Assembly (NCBI GenBank): GCA_028692715.1
Contig: JAQUWU010000038.1
Location: forward strand, 1 to 47,082
Direction of reading: 5' to 3'
DNA length: 47,082 nt
Source: Paludibacter sp.
GTDB lineage: Bacteria; Bacteroidota; Bacteroidia; Bacteroidales; Paludibacteraceae
The position numbers and the translations under genes are program-made. The notes under the pieces were generated by a model. It searched no databases and had not been told where the DNA came from. It saw nothing but the letters and a program-made list of their open reading frames with translations. Position 1 is the first letter of the stretch. Every line of letters starts with the position of its first letter. Shown in pieces: positions 19,201 to 26,271 of this stretch.

Positions 19201-19595
19201 TGGTACAATCGCAGTCGCATCGTGGATTGCCATACGTTGGAGAATATTTGGACGAAACAACCGGCTATTGGCTTAAAGGCGATCAGGAACGCAGTCGATA
19301 TTATAATCATTCTACATTTAACGATTTAATTATTACCGGGTTAATCGGACTTCGTCCACGTATGGACAATACCATTGAAGTAAATCCACTTTTACCTGAA
19401 GGTAAATGGGATTGGTTTTGTTTGGATAATATTCTATATCACGGTCATAATCTCACAATTGTTTGGGATAAGAATGGTAACAAATATCATGTAGGGAAAG
19501 GACTTCAAGTGTTGGTGGATGGAACAGTAGTTGGGAAGTCAGATAAACTGACGAAAATACTCTGCCCCCTAAATTCCCCAAAAGTGGACTTATAA
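16251..19595 (+). CDS. GH143-GH142 two-domain enzyme (DHA hydrolase / beta-L-arabinofuranosidase)
   Basis: 1114 aa started at ATG 16251 (MKIISIKIFLLVALPF, signal peptide ending near VFA); the frame extends back only to a TTG. Three parts are visible. A beta-propeller (about 30-415) contains Asp-box-like repeats (STDGGKTWD, STSADGLNY). A beta-sandwich of LamG/CBM type (about 425-605) follows. The rest is an (alpha/alpha)6 barrel (about 620-1090: FRWWTLRKHI, WLRDTTYMNQD, CEWDGAIWPFATSQ, YYNHSTFNDLIITGLIGLRP). This size and order match BT1020, whose N-terminal GH143 domain cleaves DHA and whose C-terminal GH142 domain cleaves beta-L-arabinofuranose, together removing RG-II chain D. The last residues (CPLNSPKVDL) are encoded by a copy of the dispersed repeat. 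GH78 starts 35 nt after the stop. Confidence 0.8.
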   Translation: MKIISIKIFLLVALPFITNDVVFAKEKIHYTGSTLSNPTYHDGQLSPIVGVHNIQVMRVNREHPDASNCNGWTYNHQPMMAYWNGKFYLQFLSDEVSEHIPPSQTFLQTSTDGYSWTNPQVLFPIYKVPDGFTKPDISDVANNLTAIMHQRVGFYVSKSNRLITMAFYGVALNSKDGPNDGNGIGRVVREIKKDGSYGPIYFIHYNHGFNAKNTDYPNFTKSKDKDFVKSCQEILDNPLYMMQWVEESDRGDKIIPFNRELQAFNYYHLPDGNIACLWKHALTSISTDGGKTWDENVQRAQGFVNSNAKIWGQHLTDGSYATVYNPSEFRWPLAISTSADGLNYTTLNLVHGEISSMRYGGNYKSYGPQYVRGIQEGNGIPPDKNMWVAYSVNKEDIWVSKIPVPIKINPTSQADDNFEKYNNISELADWNIYSPLWAPVSLEKVNGKNWLTLKDKDPFSFAKVVRKIPATKELKVSFNLIADQTKNGIFRIEFMDNKGIVCSRLELTDEGIFRAKVGYRFSNIMKYESGKNYQVEAILSTTNRNITIFVDGKQVGLRMFFAPVSSIERIAFSTGETNEFPTAETPTDQNYDLPNAGEQDSLAVFKIANFKTESLDANASASILKFVDFKHYVDYFNTMEDENIVQAIPNSQASEWMEQNIPLFECPQKNFEEMFYFRWWTLRKHIEKTPVGYAFTEFLVNRTYADKYNLISCALGHHMYESRWLRDTTYMNQDIKTWYRGNEGVPMKKMMNFSSWNIDAQLNRYFVTSDKTFLLEMLNDMEAEYARWENSHRLRNGLYWQGDVQDGTEETISGGRHKQYARPTINSYMYGNAKALSIIEKLAGNDEKSKIYSLKADTLKNLVETKLWSGKQGFFETMRKDTLANVREFIGYLPWYFNMPSCSKYDNAWTELANEKGFSAPYGMTTAEQRHPEFRTRGVGKCEWDGAIWPFATSQVLTAMANFMNNYPQKVTNDSIYFSQLEKLVQSQSHRGLPYVGEYLDETTGYWLKGDQERSRYYNHSTFNDLIITGLIGLRPRMDNTIEVNPLLPEGKWDWFCLDNILYHGHNLTIVWDKNGNKYHVGKGLQVLVDGTVVGKSDKLTKILCPLNSPKVDL
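19563..19591. repeat. Junction palindromic repeat, copy 6 (translated)
   Basis: Reads TGCCCCCTAAATTCCCC then AAAAGTGGACTT. It encodes the last nine or ten residues of the GH143-GH142 protein and stops just before its TAA. It is the inverted partner of copy 7, 78 nt away. Confidence 0.8.
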
Positions 19596-19630
19596 CTAGT
19601 AATAACTAGCATTAAAAAAAAACAATTAAT

Positions 19631-22444
19631 ATGAAATTACTTATAAATAGTCCAAACATCTGGTTCTTTAAGTCCCCCTTCGTGGGGTTTAGGGGGCTTC
19701 TATTTTTACTTTTTATATCAATTTCTTCCAATGCCATTGAAATCACCAAACTTACCAGCGAGTTTCAGCAAAATCCATTAGCCGTAAACACCTTACAACC
19801 ACGTTTGGGTTGGCAATTTACATCTACTGAAAATGGAACCATGCAATCGGCTTATGAATTGGAAATTAAAGCAGCAAGTTTTATTTGGAACAGCGGGAAA
19901 GTTACTTCTTACAAAAGTCAGCTTATAAAATACACAGGAAGTCCTCTCAAATCAGGAGAAAAATACCAATGGCGGGTTCGTGTTTGGGACGAAGAGGGAA
20001 ACCTATCAAATTGGAGTGCTTGGACAACATTTCGAACCTCACCCCCAACCCCTCTCCTTGAGGAGAGGGGAGCGTGGATTGGTGCTATCCGCACCGATTC
20101 AGCCCACATTCCTGCAGGAAAAAGGTTCCTGAGTTGGGAAATGGGAACGCCTGAATACAAAGCGGTCTGGAAAAATATCGATTCCATTTCACGAAAAAGT
20201 ATTTTTTTGCGAAAAGTATTTAAAGCTCCGAACGAAATTCAGGAAGCCATCACATACATTTGCGGGCTCGGGCATTATGAATTCAGCATCAATGGTAAGA
20301 AAATAGGCGATGGCGAATTTGCACCTTTCTGGAGCGATTACGATAAAACGGTTTATTACAATACTTTCGACATAACTTCTTATCTAAAAAAAGGGGAGAA
20401 TGTGTTCGGAGTTTTGCTCGGGAATGGTTTTTATAATACACAAGGCGGTCGATACAGTAAACTGAAGGTTTCGTTTGGTGCTCCTACTTTGTTTTTCAAA
20501 ACCGTTATCCGATACGCTGACAATTCCACACAAGAAATTCTTTCGGACTATAGTTGGAAATTTGATTTTAGCCCAATTACTTTTAATGATATTTACGGCG
20601 GTGAAGATTACGATGCCCGACTGGAACAACAAGGTTGGAATTTACCCAAATTTAATGACTTAAATTGGAAATCAGTTGCTATTCAGGAAGCTCCAAAAGG
20701 AAAACTCACCCCACAGCAAGGCTATCCAATCAAAATCATGGAGCGAATCGATTTCACAAAAGAAAAACCCTTATATTTATTTAAAGATCAATTAGGAAAA
20801 TTGTCTTCAATTCCCCCTTTAGGGGGTGAGGGGGCATCTGCTATGGTTTTTGATATGTATCAGAATCTTTCCGGTTATCCTGAAATTACTGTCAGCGGTA
20901 AAAAAGGCGATAAAATAACGTTGATTGTTGGAGAATCAGTTACTCCCGAAGGAGCTGTTGATCAGCGTCAGACTGGGCGTCCTCATATTTACACTTATAT
21001 ATTAAAAGGCGAGGGTAATGAAACCTGGCATCCACGTTTTTCCTATTATGGATTTCATTATATTCAAGTGGAAGGTGCTACTTTAAAAGGAGATAAAAAT
21101 CCACGTAAATTGCCCGTTTTGAAAGATATTAAATCGTGTTTTGTGTACAATTCAAATCCACAAATATCAACTTTTGAATGTTCGAATGACATTTTCAACA
21201 AAACCCATATATTGATTCAAAAAGCGGTTGAAAGCAATATGCAGGGAGTTTTTACAGATTGTCCGCAACGCGAAAAACTGGGTTGGCTGGAGGAAGTTCA
21301 TTTGAACGGACCTGTGCTGATGTACAATTATGACCTTGCGGCTTTTATGACAAAAGTAATGCAAGATATGGCCGATGCACAGCAACTTGATGGAATGGTG
21401 CCAACCATTGCACCCATGTACAATATTTTTGGGAATAAAGAAGGATTCGATGATTTTGGGAATTCTCCTGAATGGGGAAGCACACTCAATATTTTACCCT
21501 GGATGTATTTCGATTTTTATGGGGATTCTACATTAATAATCAAATACTATCAAAACATGCGACGATATGTTGATTACCTGACAAGTCGTGCCGAGAATCA
21601 CATTCTTTCTTTTGGGTTGGGCGATTGGTACGATTATGGTGATTTTAAAGCTGGATTTTCGCGCAATACTCCTGTGCCGTTTGTTGCTTCAGCATATTAT
21701 TTTTACGATTTGACTTTACTGGTAAAAGCAGCTCGAATGGTTGGAAATAAATATGATGAAGCCTATTATCAAAAACTTGCTGACAAAGTTCGAATTGCCA
21801 TCAATTCAAAATTTTTCAATCCGGAAACGAAGCAATATGCCACCGGTAGTCAGACTGCTAATTCTATGGCTGTTTATTTGAATATTGTTGAGGAACAATA
21901 CCGTAAAGCAGTGTTGGAAAACCTGAAAAAGGACATTCAAAATCATGGTAACAGGCTCACAACCGGCGATATCGGCAACCGTTATTTATTCCAGACTTTG
22001 GCAACCAACAGATTAAATAATTTGATGTACCAAATGTTTAATCATGAAGATGCTCCCGGCTACGGTTTTCAGTTGAAACATGGAGCTACCTCCCTTACCG
22101 AGCAATGGGATCCCCGCAGAGGTGCTTCGTGGAATCATTTTATGCTGGGGCAAATTGACGAATGGTTTTTTGCTTCTTTAGCAGGGATACAGACTGACGC
22201 AAAGCAACCCGGCATGCAATATTTTATTATTAAACCCGAAGTTGTCGGTGATTTAAAATTTGTAAAAGCCTCAACAGAAACACTGTATGGAAAAATTTCA
22301 GTAGACTGGAAAAAGGAGACAGATAAATTTACACTCAGTATACAAGTTCCTGTAAATTGTACTGCAGATGTTTATTTACCCGGAGATACAATTGCAACTG
22401 TTGTAAAAAGTGGAATTTTTAATTTTTATAAGGGGTTAAATTAA
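19631..22444 (+). CDS. GH78 alpha-L-rhamnosidase, with three translated repeat copies
   Basis: 937 aa and full length for multi-domain GH78. Order: signal peptide (core LLFLLFISISSNA), a fibronectin-III-like domain (about 37-135), beta domains including YICGLGHYEFSINGKKIGDG, the Bac_rhamnosid region (VFDMYQNLSGYPEITVSG), the (alpha/alpha)6 barrel with DCPQREKLGWLEEV (about 543-556), and a C-terminal beta domain. It corresponds in order to the RG-II rhamnosidase BT1019, beside GH28 and GH143-GH142. Three stretches are encoded by dispersed repeats: SPFVGFRG in the signal peptide, SPPTPLLEERG (about 137-147) and IPPLGGEGA (about 395-403). All are in frame and at linker positions between domains, so the enzyme may still fold. 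Confidence 0.88.
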   Translation: MKLLINSPNIWFFKSPFVGFRGLLFLLFISISSNAIEITKLTSEFQQNPLAVNTLQPRLGWQFTSTENGTMQSAYELEIKAASFIWNSGKVTSYKSQLIKYTGSPLKSGEKYQWRVRVWDEEGNLSNWSAWTTFRTSPPTPLLEERGAWIGAIRTDSAHIPAGKRFLSWEMGTPEYKAVWKNIDSISRKSIFLRKVFKAPNEIQEAITYICGLGHYEFSINGKKIGDGEFAPFWSDYDKTVYYNTFDITSYLKKGENVFGVLLGNGFYNTQGGRYSKLKVSFGAPTLFFKTVIRYADNSTQEILSDYSWKFDFSPITFNDIYGGEDYDARLEQQGWNLPKFNDLNWKSVAIQEAPKGKLTPQQGYPIKIMERIDFTKEKPLYLFKDQLGKLSSIPPLGGEGASAMVFDMYQNLSGYPEITVSGKKGDKITLIVGESVTPEGAVDQRQTGRPHIYTYILKGEGNETWHPRFSYYGFHYIQVEGATLKGDKNPRKLPVLKDIKSCFVYNSNPQISTFECSNDIFNKTHILIQKAVESNMQGVFTDCPQREKLGWLEEVHLNGPVLMYNYDLAAFMTKVMQDMADAQQLDGMVPTIAPMYNIFGNKEGFDDFGNSPEWGSTLNILPWMYFDFYGDSTLIIKYYQNMRRYVDYLTSRAENHILSFGLGDWYDYGDFKAGFSRNTPVPFVASAYYFYDLTLLVKAARMVGNKYDEAYYQKLADKVRIAINSKFFNPETKQYATGSQTANSMAVYLNIVEEQYRKAVLENLKKDIQNHGNRLTTGDIGNRYLFQTLATNRLNNLMYQMFNHEDAPGYGFQLKHGATSLTEQWDPRRGASWNHFMLGQIDEWFFASLAGIQTDAKQPGMQYFIIKPEVVGDLKFVKASTETLYGKISVDWKKETDKFTLSIQVPVNCTADVYLPGDTIATVVKSGIFNFYKGLN
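19670..19698. repeat. Junction palindromic repeat, copy 7 (translated)
   Basis: Reads AGTCCCCCTTCGTGGGG then TTTAGGGGGCTT. It is translated as SPFVGFRG immediately before the hydrophobic core of the GH78 signal peptide. It is the inverted partner of copy 6. Confidence 0.85.
20037..20076. repeat. Internal palindromic repeat, copy 8 (variant, translated)
   Basis: Contains CCCCCAA followed by the perfect hairpin CCCCTCTCCT / AGGAGAGGGG with a 2-nt loop (20049-20070). It is translated as TSPPTPLLEERGAW inside mature GH78, between the fibronectin-like domain and the WIGA segment. The stem is longer than in the other copies, so it may be a separate subfamily. Confidence 0.85.
20811..20837. repeat. 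Internal palindromic repeat, copy 9 (translated)
   Basis: Reads TTCCCCCTTTAGGGGGTGAG then GGGGCA. It is translated as IPPLGGEGA in GH78, just before the conserved VFDMYQNLSG segment, where relatives have a short loop. Confidence 0.85.
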
Positions 22445-22485
22445 TCTAAATACAAATAAAATTTTTCAAGATAATAGGTTTGTGT

Positions 22486-22493
22486 TATCTTTG
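22486..22493 (+). promoter_or_regulatory. Candidate -7 element upstream of GH28
   Basis: TATCTTTG matches TAnnTTTG, 25 nt before the GH28 ATG. The -33 region is only T-rich with no clear TTTG at 19-21 nt. It may give GH28 a second promoter inside the cluster. Confidence 0.4.
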
Positions 22494-22518
22494 TTTTTAT
22501 TCACTAATTATTTATTTT

Positions 22519-23862
22519 ATGCATAAAATTCTTTTCGTTTTATTCACTTTTCTCCAATTATCATCATTTAGCGCAAATGCGAAACTAGTTGATATGAAAA
22601 AAGCCGGTGCAAATTCATCCGGGACAAAACTAAACACAATATTAATCAATAAAACCATCGACAAGCTAAATGCGAAAGGCGGTGGAACTTTGTATTTCCC
22701 TGCTGGAACTTATCTTACAGGTGCCATTAAACTTAAAAGCAATATCACCATTGATTTAGAAGCGGGTGCAACTCTCCTATTCTCAGATAACTTTGATGAC
22801 TATTTACCTTTTGTGGAAATGCGTCACGAAGGAATTATGATGAAAAGCTTCTCTCCGCTCATTTATGCAGTTGATGCTGAAAATATCACTATCAAAGGCG
22901 AAGGGACTATTAACGGACAAGGCAAAAAATGGTGGGATGAATTTATGCGTGTCATCATTGACGTGAAAAAAAATGGCAAAAAAGACATTAATAAATACCA
23001 ACCCATGTGGGACGAAGTGAATAATGCTAATGCAATTGCCGCTGATATCAACGAAGATTATTCTGAAGCTTTAGAACGACGGTTTTTCCGACCTCCATTT
23101 ATTCAACCTATTCGTTGTAAAAACGTTCGTATAGAGGGAATTAAAATAATCAACTCTCCTTTCTGGACCGTGAATCCTGAGTTTTGTGAAAATGTAACTA
23201 TCGACGGAATTACAATAAATAATCCATTATCCCCAAATACCGATGGCATCAATCCGGAATCATGTCGTTATGTACATATTACAAACTGCCATATTTCGGT
23301 AGGCGACGATTGCATTACACTAAAAAGTGGTCGCGATAAGCAAGCACGTGATTTAGGTTGGGCAAATGAAAATATAACTATTACCAACTGTACAATGTTG
23401 GCCGGACACGGCGGTGTGGTTATTGGCAGCGAAATGAGTGCTGGAGTAAAAAAAGTAGTAATCAGCAATTGCGTTTTTGATGGCACCGATCGTGGTATCC
23501 GCATTAAATCGACACGTGGACGTGGAGGTGTGGTTGAAGATATTCAGGTGAGCAATATCGTTATGCGCAATATACAAAGGGAGGCTTTTATGCTGAATTT
23601 AAAATACAGTAAAATGCCGGAAGAACCACTAAGTGAGCGTACGCCGATTTTTAGAAATATCAATATTAGTAATGTAACCGCCAATGATGTAAATACTCCG
23701 ATTAAAATTATCGGATTGGAAGAATCACCTATTACTGATGTTACGTTTACCAATGTTAATATAACTAATGCTAAAAACCCAACTTCTATGACAAATTGTG
23801 AAAATATAAAATTTAAGGAAGTGTATGTGAATGGGGAAAAGTTAATAGCTCCGGAACAATAA
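22519..23862 (+). CDS. GH28 polygalacturonase-type glycosidase
   Basis: 447 aa started at ATG 22519 (MHKILFVLFTFLQLSSFSANA, signal peptide); an in-frame TTG upstream is rejected. It is a right-handed beta-helix with all GH28 landmarks: N240-T-D in NTDGIN, D263-D264 in GDDCITLKSG, H297 in GHGG, and RIK in RGIRIKSTRG. These give the three catalytic Asp and the substrate-binding His, Arg and Lys. GH28 enzymes cleave alpha-1,4-galacturonic acid links or trim galacturonate side groups; in the RG-II locus a GH28 (BT1018) sits between CE19 and GH78, exactly as here. Exo-action on the RG-II backbone is therefore likely (inference). A decayed gene on the opposite strand abuts its stop codon. Confidence 0.9.
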   Translation: MHKILFVLFTFLQLSSFSANAKLVDMKKAGANSSGTKLNTILINKTIDKLNAKGGGTLYFPAGTYLTGAIKLKSNITIDLEAGATLLFSDNFDDYLPFVEMRHEGIMMKSFSPLIYAVDAENITIKGEGTINGQGKKWWDEFMRVIIDVKKNGKKDINKYQPMWDEVNNANAIAADINEDYSEALERRFFRPPFIQPIRCKNVRIEGIKIINSPFWTVNPEFCENVTIDGITINNPLSPNTDGINPESCRYVHITNCHISVGDDCITLKSGRDKQARDLGWANENITITNCTMLAGHGGVVIGSEMSAGVKKVVISNCVFDGTDRGIRIKSTRGRGGVVEDIQVSNIVMRNIQREAFMLNLKYSKMPEEPLSERTPIFRNINISNVTANDVNTPIKIIGLEESPITDVTFTNVNITNAKNPTSMTNCENIKFKEVYVNGEKLIAPEQ

Positions 23863-23864
23863 AC

Positions 23865-24157
23865 CGAAGATTTGTCCATCGAAAAAGATGCCTTGCTTTG
23901 GCTTGATTTAATTCAATTACGTTAAGAATTTGATTAATTTGTTGTTCTGTTACAGTTTGTTTTAGTTCAACTGTTTCAAAACGTTGAAATATTTGTGCAT
24001 TATTCAATATAAATTTGCACATTTCAACAGCTGTATCACTTTTTAATATTGCTGACAACATTGTAATGCCTTATTCGATAAACACATAGGGTTTATATTT
24101 GTTATTTTTACCCGCGATTGTTTTGGACTCAAATATCAAGGTCACAAAATATAACCT
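23865..24157 (-). pseudogene. Relic of an ORF6N-domain (RhuM-like) protein gene
   Basis: Read on the minus strand, the stretch gives KYKPYVFIE, an in-frame TAA (24073-24071) where relatives have Gln, then GITMLSAILKSDTAVE. After that come CKFILNNAQIFQRFETVELK and TEQQINQILNVIE. This is the familiar 'PYVFTEQG-MLSAVLKS' to 'NNAQIFQR' region of ORF6N-type proteins. About ten residues between TAVE and CKFIL are missing. After NVIELNQ the frame must shift by one base to continue as KPKQGIFFDGQIF, the conserved tail motif. The match stops right at the GH28 stop codon. So a stop, a deletion, a frameshift and a truncation mark it as dead. Relatives occur in mobile and phage-linked DNA, which hints at an old insertion or rearrangement point inside the locus. 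Confidence 0.75.
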
Positions 24158-24255
24158 TGATGTTTTGATTCAGTTCGACTAAGATGGCTTACCCATTTGT
24201 AAAAAAGATTAAGTTAATATATACCACAGAGATATAAATTCTAATTATTTGAATT

Positions 24256-26262
24256 ATGATTAAACTTAAAAAAAACGAAGCATTCAAAATATTTCTTCTA
24301 ATATTTGGAATGACTTTTTGTAATTTTCTAAATGCCCAATCCTACGAGACTCAATTTGCCAAACCACTGGGACAGGTTTTAAATGAAATTGGCAGCCGCT
24401 TCGATGTGCAATTGAAATACGATGCTGACACCACAGAAAAAGTTGTTCCTTTTGCCGATTTTCGCATACGTCCCTATTCTGTTGAAGAATCGTTGACCAA
24501 TGTGTTGTCACTTTTCGATTATAAATATGTGAAGCAAGGTGATAAAACCTATAAAATTAAGGTATATGAATATCCCCGTCGCACACCCAAAGACGGTGAG
24601 AAAATGTTGGCATATCTCAACACTTTGTATAAAGACACAGTTGAATGGAATGCCCGCAAAGAATGTCTAAAAAAAGACGTGCGTGAAAAATTAGAGATTG
24701 ATCCGATTTTGGCACAACGTGTAAATTCGAAACCAATTCTATCTAAAATCCGCAAATACGATGGATATTCCGTTCAGAATTTTGCCATCGAAACATTACC
24801 CGGATTATATGTTTGCGGGTCCATTTACAATCCACTAAGTAAAGGCCAACACGCTCTGATTCTTTGTCCGAATGGACATTGGGGCGGAGGGCGTTACAAT
24901 TCAGATGAACAAACCCGCTTCGGAACATTGGCACGCATGGGTGCAACCTGCGTAAGTTACGATTTATTCGGCTGGGGCGAGTCGGAATTTCAGGTAACCA
25001 TGACGGCACATCGTACCAGCGAAGCTCAGATTATTCAAATAATGAACGGTTTAACCATACTCGACTACATGTTAACCCGCAAAGACATTGATTCAAAACG
25101 CGTTGCTTCCAACGGAGGTTCAGGAGGAGGCTCACAAGTGGTATTGCTCTCGGTTCTTGACAATCGTTTTACAGCAGCTTGTCCAACAGTAAGTCTGGCT
25201 TCTCACTTCGATGGAGGTTGTCCCTGCGAAAGCGGAATGCCAATACAACTTGCATGCGGTGGAACTAATAATGCAGAACTTATGGCTACGTTTGCTCCAA
25301 AACCATTGAGAGTTATTTCGGATGGTGGTGACTGGACGGCATCCGTTCCCACTTTGGAATATCCATATTTACAACGGATTTATGGCTTTTTCGATGCTGT
25401 AAAAAACGTTTCAAATGTACATTTACTCAACGAAAAACACGATTTCGGGGTGAATAAACGAGCAGCAGTTTATAATTTTTTTATTCCAATTCTTGGACTT
25501 GATAAAAAAATGCTGGATGAATCGAAAGTGACCATTGAGCCTGAACTTGTTATGCACAGCTTTGGCGATAATGGTGAAAAAATGCCGGTTAATGCAATAC
25601 GGGAATTTAAATATGTTGAGAAATATTTCAATAAAAAAGCCAATGTCCAAATCAATTCAGATATCGACTTGGAAAAACGAGCCCATAGTTATGTTGAATC
25701 GTTAGAACTGAATGATAAACAAAAAGAAATTCGCGTTTACAATGTTATCCGTACTCATATGCGTGCAGTGCGTGACTGGCACAACGAACATCCATATACA
25801 ACCGTTCCAGCTGGAATAAATCCACGTACCGGTGAAGTTCTAACAAATGTTTATCGGGATGTAATTGCGTGTTCGGCAAAACCGGCATCAGTTCATGAAA
25901 ATTTAATGAACGGATTAAGAAAAGATCTTACCGAAGAACAGGTAGAGAAAATTCTTGATTTTTATACCATTGGTAAACTTCAATTTACATTAAATGGGTT
26001 TAAAAACATTGTGCCAAACATGACCGAAAAAGAAGAAGCATATGTAGTGAGTCAGCTTCGTTTGGCACGTGAGCAAGCGGTAGATTATAAAACGATGAAA
26101 GGTGAAATTTCGGCTATATTTGAAATATATAAAGACAATTGCGAAAAATACTTCAACGATAACGGTCGCAACTGGCATCAAATGTATAAAGAGTATGTTG
26201 CCAAACTTAAAGCCGAAAAAGAAGCGAAGAAGAAAGCAGAAGAAAATCAGGATAAGAAATAA
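24256..26262 (+). CDS. CE19-like pectin methylesterase with STN and DUF3826-like domains
   Basis: 668 aa, signal peptide (MIKLKKNEAFKIFLLIFGMTF..NA). Three regions are visible. Residues about 35-105 look like a secretin/TonB short N-terminal (STN) domain (KPLGQVLNEIGSRFDVQLKY ... SVEESLTNVLSLFDYKYV). Residues about 165-425 are an alpha/beta-hydrolase with nucleophile elbow NGGSGGG (Ser289), nearby Asp356/Asp359 and His395 (NEKHDFG). Residues about 470-655 align without gaps over some 95 positions to the stand-alone DUF3826 protein at 41327-42049. It corresponds to BT1017, founder of CE19, which removes methyl esters from RG-II galacturonate. The C-terminus is a Lys/Glu-rich tail. GH95 follows after 9 nt, so the two are surely cotranscribed. 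Confidence 0.8.
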   Translation: MIKLKKNEAFKIFLLIFGMTFCNFLNAQSYETQFAKPLGQVLNEIGSRFDVQLKYDADTTEKVVPFADFRIRPYSVEESLTNVLSLFDYKYVKQGDKTYKIKVYEYPRRTPKDGEKMLAYLNTLYKDTVEWNARKECLKKDVREKLEIDPILAQRVNSKPILSKIRKYDGYSVQNFAIETLPGLYVCGSIYNPLSKGQHALILCPNGHWGGGRYNSDEQTRFGTLARMGATCVSYDLFGWGESEFQVTMTAHRTSEAQIIQIMNGLTILDYMLTRKDIDSKRVASNGGSGGGSQVVLLSVLDNRFTAACPTVSLASHFDGGCPCESGMPIQLACGGTNNAELMATFAPKPLRVISDGGDWTASVPTLEYPYLQRIYGFFDAVKNVSNVHLLNEKHDFGVNKRAAVYNFFIPILGLDKKMLDESKVTIEPELVMHSFGDNGEKMPVNAIREFKYVEKYFNKKANVQINSDIDLEKRAHSYVESLELNDKQKEIRVYNVIRTHMRAVRDWHNEHPYTTVPAGINPRTGEVLTNVYRDVIACSAKPASVHENLMNGLRKDLTEEQVEKILDFYTIGKLQFTLNGFKNIVPNMTEKEEAYVVSQLRLAREQAVDYKTMKGEISAIFEIYKDNCEKYFNDNGRNWHQMYKEYVAKLKAEKEAKKKAEENQDKK

Positions 26263-26271
26263 AACACATTA

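Noticed and set aside
23813-24061. Intact 82-aa minus-strand gene
   Set aside because: Its sequence continues in homologous form past its 'start' through a stop codon and past its C-terminal region in another frame, so it is part of a decayed ORF6N-type gene.
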